From contig JAWZYV010013029.1 of assembly GCA_038373885.1 (NCBI GenBank), positions 1-64,000 of the forward strand: a stretch of 64,000 nt of DNA. Direction: 5' to 3'. Position numbers and translations under genes: made by a program. The notes below the pieces were generated by a model that worked only from the letters and a program-made list of their open reading frames with translations, was not told the origin of the DNA and searched no databases. Shown here piece after piece: positions 1 to 10,412 of the stretch. Position 1 is the first letter of the stretch, and the number at the start of each line of letters is the position of its first letter. Source of the DNA: Cheiracanthium punctorium. Lineage: Eukaryota > Arthropoda > Arachnida > Araneae > Cheiracanthiidae.

Positions 1-194
1 CGGAAATGTGTACAAACTATTGAAAACAATAATCCAATTTTTATTTTACTTAAGAAAATAACACCTACATATATTTGTATCCCAACAGTTCTTATAATGA
101 ATGATTTATATCTACTACATTGTCTGCCCTATTTGAGGATAGGTGGTAGTCTTGTGGAAAAACAAGATAGAAAAACATTTATAGCGGTATCCAC

Positions 195-784
195 TAGAGA
201 TGAGTTCGGGCTCATTTTTTGAAGCCCGAGCCCGAGAACTTTTAATCCAAGCCCGCCCGAGCCCGAGAACTTTTAATCCGAGCCCGCCCGAGCCCGAGCA
301 ATATTATTTAAGTCGGAGCCCGAGCCCGCCAGAGCCCGAAATTTCAGTTAAAGATAAATAAAATTCAATAAAATTCCATAAAATTCAAAGAACTAATTCT
401 TTGATAGAATACAAGGAATTTTGCCGTTTGTGCAAATTAAAGACAGATATAGTTGCACATTTTTAATGCACTTTCTAATTCTTTATATCTATGTTTATGA
501 AATAATGTCCTATCTCATGACTAACTAAACAATATAAGCCGCCATTCTGAAATACCCAAAGAGCTTCACGCGCCTTCTAGGCACCCGTGCCGCTATTTTT
601 TTTTAAGTACTTTTATTTTCCATAGTAATCAATTTTTAAAAATCTGTTTCAAGAAGTATGTTCAATAAAATAGAAATTTTTCATGAGCCCGAGCCCGCCC
701 GAGCCCGAATGCAATTGTGAATTACAGAGCCCGAGCCCGGTTCGGGCCCGGGCTCGGGCTCGGGCTGAGCCCGTCTCATCTCTA
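195..784. mobile_element. hAT-type MITE with GAGCCC-rich ends
   Basis: The ends are inverted (TAGAGATGAG at the left, CTCATCTCTA at the right) and are flanked by a perfect 8-bp duplication GTATCCAC at 187-194 and 785-792, the hAT hallmark. Both subterminal regions are packed with GAGCCC/GGGCTC repeats in opposite orientations. There is no coding capacity; the open frame across it on the minus strand is a by-product of the repeats. Confidence 0.9.
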
Positions 785-792
785 GTATCCAC

Positions 793-3697
793 CGCTTGTT
801 TAAAAATATTTCTTTATTTAGAATAAAATTAAACAAACAAAATAAAAAGTTGCTCACAAAACGTTTGATAGACTGATAAAACTGATTTAAATTAAGGGTG
901 ATATTTTTGTGCATTATTCATTTATTATTTCTGCATTATCTCGGGTTATTCTAACTATTTTCGAATTATAGCTATATGTATATTTAAAATATAGACTGAG
1001 AGACTAAATTAGGATATACAACTTACTAATTATAAGACTCAGTATGTATGCCAAAAGAAAAATTTGTATATATAAATGATTATTTAATGCTACAAAAAGT
1101 TGTATAGCAGTAATGATGTTTTAACTATTTTTGGCATTGATTCTTTCGTTTGATAAATTAAAAAAAAAATGAATGAGAAATCGAAATTACTACACACACA
1201 AAAAAAAAAGAAAAACCGAACAAATTTCAATCTTTCAGAGTACTATATTCAACAATATAAGTATTTAATAAGCATGTAATATTTCTCTGAAAATCTAACG
1301 GAATATTGTTTTGGTGAATAAAAAATTTCGTTTTACAGTATTCTAAAATTCTGGCATTATAATTCTTCTTGTCCTATAAAATTTCTGCTGACTTGATGTA
1401 TTTCTATGAATTTCTGATTACAAAAGTACTTATACATTCCACAACCAACTATTAACTCTGCAAAAAAAAAAATATCTCTCGAATTTGCTGATTTTTCATC
1501 ATTTAAAATTCTACGGGATTCCTTGTGTTGAAAAAAGTGATCCGATCAGAGATAGTACATTAAAACTTTATTGATTTAAAATATTAAAACCTTTCAAATA
1601 TTTACATAACGGGCTTTTAAAAACAGTCCAACTTGATACATCCAATAAAGTATTGTTAAATTTGTAAAATGCGTTATAAAATATTAACAATTAAATAATT
1701 GATGAACATTTTCAGATGGCTGAAGCATGAATGCCCAGCGTTCTGGCTTACTGCGCAGTTGTCGATCTGGAGTTTTGGGAAGTTTTTCCACGATGTAACG
1801 TAGATACTCGTTAGGCCTCCTTAAAAAATGCTAGCAATCATAGCCCTAGTATGCTCTACCTGAACAAAACAACAATATTAAATAATTGCGGGGATACTGT
1901 TTCTTTATCGTAGAAGAGGGGGGGAAAAATCACCCATCAACATCTTGTTTTCTTCCAGCACTTTACAAAGTTTCTGCAATTCACTTTATTTATGAATTTA
2001 ACTTGGAATCACCAAAATAAAATAAAAATGTTTAAATGAAAAATGTTAAGAAATGCACGTTTATTCCGGCTTTAAGTTTGAATTCAAGCATTTATTTTAA
2101 ATGCATAATTCATTTGATAAAACTTATCGTAATCAGTATTTTGTTTTGAAGTTTGTGTTCAGTTAAAGGAAGTCAAAATTTATAGTTTATTCCAAGGAAA
2201 ATACATTCTTGAAAAAACTTTCCGCTATACGCGATATCTGCAAAAACCTTTTAATTAATCTCTCTAAAAATATAATTTCTGCTTACATTAATAATTCATA
2301 TGTATTTGTATCAAATTGTCTCCTTAGAGTATTTATTATTAAAGCGGACTACACTCGAGATTTTTTCTCTTTTTTTTGGGGGGGGGGAGGAGCGGGGACA
2401 TTATTTGTTGATAAAAAAATTCTTATAATATTTTTCATTTTCTTTCTAGGTTTGGTATTATGAAACACATTTCGGGAGAGGGGCAAAAGTTTTGTTATTC
2501 CACTGCTGACTGCTGTTCATAAGTTAAATGAAGGGGGCATGGCCATTTGATTAGACTAAATAAATATGATAATAAAAAATTTTGACCCTAGTAGCCCCCT
2601 TGCTCTGCTTCCTGTGCGTCGTGTAGTGCAAAGGAATACCTATATTTATATAATTTAAATTGTATCGTTACTATAGTAATTACTTAACTATAATCAGTAT
2701 TTTAATTTTTGTTCGATTATTATAATTTCGTACTTTTAAAGTTACAGAAGAATTCATTAATTTTCTTTTCATAAGAATGAGTATGATTTAAAATTCCCTC
2801 AAAAAAGTTTTAGTTCATATTAAACCAATAGCTTTTTCCTAAGTAACGAAAAACATCGCTTGAATTCAAACCCATGGTCAAGCATTCTTCTATCCCATTC
2901 GGCTTTTGTATTTTGAAGACGGGAAAGCATAGAACGATAAGACAGCTCTAGGAAGCAGGGGGGGGGGAATGAGGGACTATCGTTAAGTTGAATTCTGTAA
3001 TCCCACGATCTCGTTGCCGACCTATTGAATTAGAAAGAGTCATCACTCACTCTGCTCTCCCCAGCATTTTCCACCCCACTCTGGGGTTACCGCGGGTTCT
3101 GGGACGACACCTTTTCAGCTCCATTTCATTTCCGAGAATAAAAAAGCTTATGATTTGCGTGTCAAAATTATGTATTGCAAGTGACATGACGTCATGTTGA
3201 AGTCACGGTTATCAGGCTTTAAAGGGGAAATTACAATTACAATTCGCTTAAGATAGTTTTTCTAAATTACTACCCAGTTTAACTTTTTCTTCAAAAATAA
3301 AATGGTTACCTATGCATTAAGCTTTCATATAGGGGAGGATGTTCATACCAAACGAAAAATTTCTGCTGATTATGCATTTCCGATTTCGATTTATAATAAA
3401 AATTGAATACGAAGTTAGTTTATTTTAAGTCGGTGTATTAAATATTTCGAATGTAGACATTCTATAGCTCGTTGTAATTGTCTCCACAAAGGGCTTTATC
3501 CTTTGGTTTAATAATAGTACACAACACAAAACAACACAGTCTAATCCCTGATTGTCACAATTCCAGTTCAACCACTCAAAAACAAAAATTTTAAATAAGA
3601 ATTAAAAATAATAATATAAATAAAGAAGGCTAAATAAGAATAAAAAATTTATTAGAAAAAATCTTAGTAACCGGATTTTTTTTTCAGCCTCCCCACA
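793..3697. other. AT-rich non-coding stretch
   Basis: I see no gene, RNA or defined element here. There are scattered homopolymer runs, including G-runs near 2378-2388 and 2959-2968, a poly-A/CA-rich patch near 1193-1210, and a moderately complex block at 1720-1830 that I could not assign. Confidence 0.5.
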
Positions 3698-3907
3698 TAT
3701 GGACAACCTCCAGCCCGCGGGCCCCCCGTCATGGCTTTTGGACCGGCCCGCAGAACAAGTCAAAACCTTATATGAAACCATTCAAACTCCCATATAAATC
3801 CCACCAATTATACGGCGACGACCCGCGATTTCGCTAACACCCTGTTAGGCCCATGAGTTCGCTAACATCGTTAAGTCCTGCCCGCAACTTTTCAAAGGTT
3901 GTCCATA
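3698..3907. mobile_element. Small TIR element (MITE-like)
   Basis: The inverted ends are TATGGACAACCT at the left and AGGTTGTCCATA at the right, about 210 bp apart, with a GC-rich interior (CCCGCGGGCC) unlike the AT-rich flanks. The family is not recognised. Confidence 0.6.
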
Positions 3908-4726
3908 CGAGGATAAAATAAATGAGTTGAAATCATCAGCTGCAGTAAATCTAAACTATGGTGGAAAAAACTTATGGCTAATCACCTGCAAAATTAATTT
4001 GAATTTCGGTTACGAGCCCAATTTAGGAATCGATCAAACCATTATAAATTTTTTCATCGGAGTTTCAAAGATCGTTTCATAATAAACAATTGTCACATAA
4101 AAAAATCGTCAGGGTAATTACATTTAAATATTTATCGTCAACTTGGCGGAATAAGGCAGTTAAAGTATAATTCAACCTAGTGCCGAAATAAAAAACTTGG
4201 AATTTTCATGTTACGTCACAGGATCTTTTCCCTTTATGTATATCACTGCAAAGGGTGGCATTTTCATTTAAATTATGCAGTTGAGCTGCAACTTTCACGT
4301 ATTTTTGAAATTCGCAATAAAATACATGGAAAATGATTTACAATACCTATAGTTTTAGTATCTACGCGGGAACACATTTAGTTTTACGTTTGTTACTTAA
4401 GGGTGAAGTAATAATGCATTCAATTTTTGACAGAAGATTTACGAATAGTTTTATATTAAGAACTATGAATTAAGAATAATGAAATTATTTACGTATATTC
4501 CATTAAGGTGCTTGCAGAATGACAACCATATTCGTTTTCTCTTTTTCGTTTGCTGGTTGCCAGGACGACAATTTTAAATATAAAAATCCTTCTGACGAGG
4601 ATTTATAAGTGGGCTTTGAACCAAGCACACAAATCCCATATACGTGTTCACAATAACATAACAAATAAATATAAAAATAACTTTATTCTAAAAAACTTAT
4701 GTAGCTAATGATTTGGTTTCTAATTG
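3908..4726. other. AT-rich non-coding stretch
   Basis: No gene or repeat structure is visible in this interval. Confidence 0.45.
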
Positions 4727-4734
4727 TCCTTGGG

Positions 4735-5042
4735 TAGGGTTGCTAGGTCGCCAAACCAAATAGCCGTACAGACCAGCCGGTTTGGCAAGAACATTCGGGT
4801 AAAAAGGCCGGACAGCCTACAATATTGAGAATTTTGTCTCAGTATTAATAGGTACAACAAAAAAATTGCATGTAAAATCAAGCTTTTTTGATTATTACCA
4901 TGAATCTTGTTAAATTCTAATGAAACATAAATAACATCGAATGCCAAATCAGTTCAAGTACTTTATTACTAATCAGCCAAAGTCACCAGGCAATCAAAAA
5001 GCCTAACTATGTCCGGCTTTATCCGGACGCCTGGCAACGCTA
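4735..5042. mobile_element. hAT-like MITE
   Basis: The ends are imperfect inverted repeats (TAGGGTTGCTAGG against TAGCGTTGCCAGG). They are flanked by 8-bp near-identical duplications, TCCTTGGG at 4727-4734 and TCCTTGAG at 5043-5050. The 308-bp interior has no coding capacity. Confidence 0.7.
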
Positions 5043-5105
5043 TCCTTGAGCCAAAAACCGCATAAAAAGCAACAATGAAAACGCCTGTTAATTATCGCTA
5101 GACGT

Positions 5106-5660
5106 GCGGCAGACAGGTTCAATATGCTTTCCACCATTTTCCGCCACAAGCTGAAAGCGATAAACTGCATGTTCCACAACAGATCGGATCGGAGTGTCTC
5201 AGGAGTGACGTTGCGAATGTGTTGCGTGTATTCAATTCAGCTAAATTTGCAATCGGGCCACTGTACACAACATTCTTAAGATAACCCCACAGCCAAAAGT
5301 CACAAGGATTGAGGTCTGGTGATCTTTGGAGCCCAGGGTGTTGGACAATGACGGCTGATATGTCGATTATTTCCGAAATGCCTCTTGAGCAGTTGCATGA
5401 CTGGCTTTGCGATGTGCGGAGAGCCCCATCTTGCATGAAAAGGTTGCAATTCAGACATGCACGCTGTTGAAGTGTTGGAATGACCTGGCTGCGCAAAAGA
5501 CTCGTATACCATTTACCATTCATGGTACAGGTAACAAGACCCGCAGGACCAATCTCCTAAAAAAATGGCCCTACCATACACGATGTCGTGAACCCGCACC
5601 ACACAGTAACCTTTGGTGAATGCATCGATTTTGATACAGTTGCGAATGGCTTTTCCTTTG
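5106..5660 (-). pseudogene. mariner/Tc1-type transposase fragment, frameshifted
   Basis: Minus-strand frames together show the DDE-transposase signature FMQDGA, then HIAKPVMQLLKRHFGN, SPDLNPCDFWLWGYLKN and VYSGPIANLAEL, typical of the mariner-like proteins found throughout arthropods. The motifs fall in two frames (PHIAKPVM in one, SPDLNPCDFW in the other), so at least two frameshifts are present. The N-terminal helix-turn-helix part is missing. A terminal CAGGGTGTCC-type end is seen near 5690 on the minus strand. This is a dead copy. Confidence 0.85.
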
Positions 5661-6231
5661 CCCATATCCTGCAATCCTTTAATTATGGACACCCTGTATA
5701 GTTAAAATATTTATTTGTCTGTGTACTGGATATAAAGTTCCATTTATTTTGTTTCTTTGCGAAATTAATTTTTACTATTATATATCGATGACGTCTATTT
5801 TTTTAATCCGCCCCAAAGTTATTTGAGCGTTCCTTTTATGAAGATCACATCGACTGTGTTTCCCAAGTGATCAATAGATGGCGCTACCATCCAAAACGAT
5901 ATTTTTACATTCTGAGCGATTCAGAGCGTTCTTTTAGTTACATCCTCCAAAAAAAGTATTCGAATAAGAGATAAATTTCCTATTTTAGATTTGCGAATAA
6001 TAATAGAGTTTTTGAAAAACGTACAACTTGTCGGAAATATGGAAAGTCATACAGTGAAACCTCTGAATAACGGTCAACCGCAGGACCATCCAAGAGTGAC
6101 CGTCCTTAGGAGGTGGCTGTTGTTTAGAGGTTTAATATTAAATAAGTCAAAATAAACAAAGTTAACAATGCGGACAAAAATACTTTAGCTTCGCTAAATC
6201 ACATTTATTTTAATTTACTAAAAAAAATCGG

Positions 6232-6590
6232 TTATTCGCGACTGCTTTGTTTTTTTAAAGCAAATATATTTTTCCAAAGAAATGAAATATTTGTTGTTTC
6301 TCCGTGCAAATCATCATCATTTTTCATTAAAACAAAATTTTGTATTGCACAAAAGTTGTTCAGAACACCAGAATATGTTTCGATATTAGTAGAACGTGTA
6401 TCTTGTGTCTCTCTTATGCTCTCATCCGTTTCCTCATCCCTTATTTCCTCTTTAAGGAATGTGGGAAATTCCCACATTCCTTATTTCATCCCTCATTGTT
6501 ATATTTTCCATCAATTCCTGAATAGTGTCAAAAGTAGCAAAAACTTCCTAATCCTTGTCTAGGCTAAAAAATTCACTGGTCTTCACATTA
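6232..6590 (-). pseudogene. Tigger-like transposase C-terminal remnant
   Basis: Minus-strand reading gives an acidic EEIRDEETDESI segment followed by YSGVLNNFCAIQNFVL and FALKKQSSRE. This resembles the C-terminal tail of Tigger/jerky-type transposases, a helical segment ending in a basic KQSS motif. The catalytic domain is absent. A 29-bp palindrome at about 6454-6482 lies within it. Assignment rests on the tail pattern and on the Tigger-type ends. Confidence 0.55.
6454..6482. repeat. 29-bp near-perfect palindrome
   Basis: The sequence AAGGAATGTGGGAA and its inverse TTCCCACATTCCTT meet around a single central base. It would form a compact hairpin. It lies inside the transposase remnant and may be a local inverted duplication. 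Confidence 0.7.
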
Positions 6591-7628
6591 GACATCCCCA
6601 CCCTACGTTTTGTGGGGATCCTTTAAACAATTAAACATTATTCAAACTTTGGGGGGGGGGGGAAGAAAAAGCACACTTGGGTGGCCGTTTTGATATTTTT
6701 AAGATGATAACGGGTGGCCGTTGTTCGGAATTCCTTGTTCAGATTTTAGCTCTGATGTTAATCCTATGGAACGCATATGTGGCCGGCCTTTGGAGGTTTC
6801 ATTTGTTCGGAGGTGACTGTTAAAGGAGGTTTCACTGTATTTATACATAGCCTAGTTCATATTCTATGATAAATATTTTTTAATATACAAAACCAACGTA
6901 GGAAATTTATCTCTTGCTCGAATACTTTTTTTGGAGGGTGTACGTGACCCAGCTCAATCGTTGAGGTTAATCGTTTCCCCCCCCCCTCTCCAAGTATGAA
7001 ATTTTTTAAAAATCCTTAGAACCGTTTTCGAGATCGCTCGGACAAACATACATACATTAGGGTGGTGCGAAACACAATTTTTTTCTAAATTCGAAACGTC
7101 ACCATGTGCAATAGTTGCGATTTTGATTGTAAAATTAAACCCTGAAATTTGGATGAAATTGTTTAATATCTTAGGCCTCCTCAAAATCCACGAATTTTGG
7201 AAATTATAGGGAAAAAGGCTTTCAACTGCTCTTTTCCTTAAAGAAAAAAAAAATTATGAAATGTCACCAGGTTATTTATTTGCCCTTTTGAGTATATAAA
7301 CATTTGTAAAAAGCTAGCCGATGTAAAATTAATTCTTAGGCCTCTCCCAAATCCCTTAAAGTTTGCCATTTTTCCTCGAAAAATATCTCGATAAATTGGA
7401 TAAACATACTCGTCTACATCCACTTTTAGCCAACATGAGTTTGATATTAACAAATCTCACCCTCTCACATACTTTTGTAAACATCCTCCTGATTTTCAGC
7501 TTGCATTCTTCTTTAAATTATTACCCCCCCCCCCTCCCCATTCTATCCCAGAAAGATCCTGATTTCATTCCACAGCGTTCTCATCTGATTTTGAAACCTG
7601 TCTTAAATAAATATTATCTGTGTTTCCC

Positions 7629-9566
7629 AGAAAGTGTGATAGGCGAAGCGTCAGTGATCGAGCTGCAGCTGATCTTGCGTCAGCTTTGCTTCATGATGTA
7701 AGTGAACATATACAAGAACAGACGAAAGATAACAGTACACCTGTTATTGATTAGCATAACATTCGGTGAGAAAGGATAAAGACAAGTCAAGCAATTCAAA
7801 ATGAGGTAATACGTCTGGTGACAAGGGCACATTAACCCATTTATGCCTAGCGTCCCTTTTTTGGGACGGTATTTTCGCTATCAGTCGAAAACGTTATTTA
7901 TTTTGCCTAGCCTTTATTCGCGAGCATTGAACCTCAATTGCACAAAATATTTTAATATGGCCAAGTAGGATGTTGGCATTTCAATTTTTATACATAATGA
8001 TTTTAAATGAAATCATCCCTTGTTCAAAAAGTTGACATCAGAAATTTATCAATTCCTGCTGCTGTTAGCAAAAATCGAAGAAAGTCGCAAAAATATCCAG
8101 GCACGAATGGGTTAAAGGGAGGTCGGAGGGAGCGACCGCCCCTCCCCGAGAAAAAAGAAATTAATGTAAAAGATCCTATTTTACTTCCATAAAATGGATG
8201 CATATGTGAATCTTCTTACTAACTGCTCCCACCGACAAACTTGCATTAATCCGCCACTGTCTGGTCACAAGATCATAGCTTTCTTTTTTGACGGAAGAAG
8301 CGGGATGAAACTCTTACAATTATAAAAATGGATGATAGCAAGTGGCACAAGAGAAAAGTATGGGAGGAGTATATTACACTAGTTGAAGAACCCGGTTCTG
8401 TCTATTTGGGACATTTTGCTCCGAAGAGTAAGAGTTCAAAGGACATTTCCGATGGTATCTCCACCTATTAAACGAGAAAGCTTTTGATTTATCATAATTA
8501 GCCTTTATTGGGAGTGATGGGGTAGTGACTAATACCGATGTAAATGCACGTGCAATTAGACGCCTTGAAGAAAATCTCAATTCTCCTGTGTATTGGAAAA
8601 ATATGTCAATTTCATTTTAACAAACTCCTTTATGCCACCTTACAGAAGCAGTCAACGGGAAAACATCAAGACCAAGCGCATTCAGTGGAGTTATTGGTAA
8701 GTCCCTGAAGACATGCGCTAACCTTTCTATCATTAAGTTCCAGGAAATTTAACTTTCGTTTGAGTCCGATATTGACTTTGATGATCTTAGCACGGATCAG
8801 CGTTATTTGTGGGAAATTTGTAGGGCTTTTTCCTCTGGTTATTGCCCATAAGATCTAGCAAACAGAGACCCTGAAAAACTTTCTCATTCTCGCTGGCTGT
8901 CGTTCGCAAATCGCATTTTGCGTTTGTATTTTGGAACATCTTATCCAACACCACAACTTATTGTATTAGCCACATTCGTAATGAAAGTATGTGCACCAAC
9001 ATGGTTCAGAATCAAGTATAACAGTGCCTTTCAGGATGGCCTGAAGAATTTGCAATATTTTATATCTCGATTTCAGTATCTTCCAGATAATTTAAAGGGT
9101 ATAATAAAAAACGTTGTTCAAAACAACGCGTATTTTACTCATGCAGAAAATGTACTCGCTGGAATGTTATTCAACGACAGAATATCTGTCCATCAGCTTG
9201 CCATTCAGCGTATCATAAAGCCCAGAAAATCTTAGGATTAGACAATGAGCATTTGAAGGTTTCATATTCCAAGGTGAATTTCGAAAGCAATGACTACATT
9301 GACAAGAATGTGTTGTGACCGAGTCTCCCATCACAAAGAAATTGACAAATAGTGTGTTACAGGAATTACTGAAGTCGGATAAACATCCAAGTTCTTGCGA
9401 TAAATTTCTAAAAATATCCTGCCATTCCCAAGCAGTTGAGAGGATCATTAGGATTGTGACAGAATTTGCTCTTAATGTGTGTGGCCTCCATGCAAGAGAT
9501 GGATTCATCCGAGCAAAAACATTCGATAGAAAGCTAATGCGATGTTTTGATAAAAAATTTGATTTC
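7629..9566 (+). pseudogene. Broken transposase-like protein of unidentified family
   Basis: Several plus-strand frames read as one decayed protein. Part 1, near 7629-7760, starts after a CAG acceptor-like site and contains CDRRSVSDRAAADLASALL. It is followed by the MITE insertion. Part 2 (about 8280-8470) reads AFFFDGR, then WEEYITLVEEPGSVYLGHFA. Part 3 (about 8500-8890) reads IGSDGVVTNTDVNARAIRRL, then SFESDIDFDDLSTDQRYL. Part 4 (8890-9232) reads LSHSRWLSFANRILRLYFG, then NAYFTHAENVLAGML. Part 5 (9315-9569) contains CHSQAVERIIRIVTEFALN and ARDGFIRA. I recall similar uncharacterised proteins as repeated genes in arthropods and cnidarians, but I cannot name the family. GSDG could be a catalytic acid site; that is inference. 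At least four frameshifts or stops make this copy inactive. Confidence 0.7.
7836..8111. mobile_element. TTAA-flanked (piggyBac-like) MITE
   Basis: TTAA borders both ends (7832-7835 and 8112-8115). The inverted ends are CCCATTTATGCCT and, on the other side, AGGCACGAATGGG (11 of 13 match). It has no coding capacity. It lies inside the transposase-like gene of the 7058-9970 element and therefore inserted after it. Confidence 0.75.
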
Positions 9567-9982
9567 TGAGTGAAATAACCTACTCCTTACATGAGAAGGT
9601 GAGACTAGTATCTTCTCTATTTACATATCTTTGCGTACCATTTTCAGTGAAAAACTCTCAACTTCAAGGAATTTGGGGAGGCCTAAGAATTAATTTTACA
9701 TCGGCTAGCTTTCTACAAATATTTATTTACTCAAAGGTGCAAATAAATAACCTGGTGACATTTCATATTTTTATTATTTTTATAATGTAAAGAGCAGTTG
9801 ATTTTAAAGCATTTTTTCCTATAATTTCCAAAATTCGTAGATCCTGACGAGGCCTAAGATATTAAACAATTTCATCCAAATTTCAGGGTTTAATTTTACT
9901 ATCAAAATTGCAACTATTGCACATGGTGACGTTTCAAATTAAAAAAAAAAATGTTTTTCGCACCACCCTAACATACATACAT

Positions 9983-10412
9983 TCTACATTTAACAGTACA
10001 GGGATAAAAAACGAAATTGCATTAACTGTATCGCGTACTACTATAATTGAACGCCCCAACTCAAGTAGCTTGTCCTCCAAGAGCCTAGCTACTGCTAAAA
10101 CACAGCTTCGCTAGAGAAGACTCCAAGATGGAGCGATTTCGCTTTTCCTCCTATCAACTTCCGTAATACGCATTAAATAAAAATATCGCTCGATTTCTCA
10201 CGTTCTGATTTCCGTCTGCCACAAAATATTTAGAAAGAATTCTGATGGGAGTTTAGAAAAATATAAGCACTTTTTAGAGAATTTACAGGAAAAATAAACA
10301 CTTTCAAGAGTGCTTCAAAACAGTTTTTAAAAATAAAAATAAGTACCTTTTAAGGTGCTACGCACCCTTGGTGTTGAATGGGGATTTAACTGACAACAAA
10401 ATTGATAATTTA
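9983..10412. other. Non-coding stretch
   Basis: No gene is visible. The sequence immediately flanking the previous element is a decayed interspersed repeat that carries the ACATAC tetranucleotide run. Confidence 0.4.

Larger units (their letters stand above)
6050..6839 (-). mobile_element. Tigger/pogo-like element, internally deleted
   Basis: The inverted ends start TACAGTGAAACCTC on both sides, the form seen in Tigger elements, with TA target sites. The interior keeps the 3' end of a transposase on the minus strand. The element sits inside the 5939-6942 element, so it inserted later. Confidence 0.8.
5939..6942. mobile_element. TA-flanked TIR transposon interrupted by a Tigger-like element
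   Basis: About 45-bp inverted repeats sharing CTCCAAAAAAAGTATTCGA and GAGATAAATTTCCTA occur at 5939-5985 and 6890-6942, with TA at both outer ends. A third copy of this end sequence lies at about 22205-22265. Most of the interior is the separate element at 6050-6839, so this host element was short before it was interrupted. Confidence 0.65.
7058..9970 (+). mobile_element. DNA transposon with about 320-bp TIRs and an unfamiliar transposase-like gene
   Basis: The left arm (7058-7375) and right arm (about 9650-9970) are inverted copies beginning TAGGGTGGTGCGAAA. Both are bordered by ACATACATACAT (7046-7057 and 9971-9982), so the target duplication is 4, 8 or 12 bp; the tetranucleotide repeat hides its true length. 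The interior carries one plus-strand gene in pieces, itself split by a TTAA-flanked MITE at 7836-8111. I could not assign the element to a named superfamily. Confidence 0.85.

Noticed and set aside
681..914. Minus-strand open frame with PEPEPGPEPGSGS-type repeats
   Set aside because: It arises from GAGCCC repeats at the end of an hAT MITE, not from a gene.
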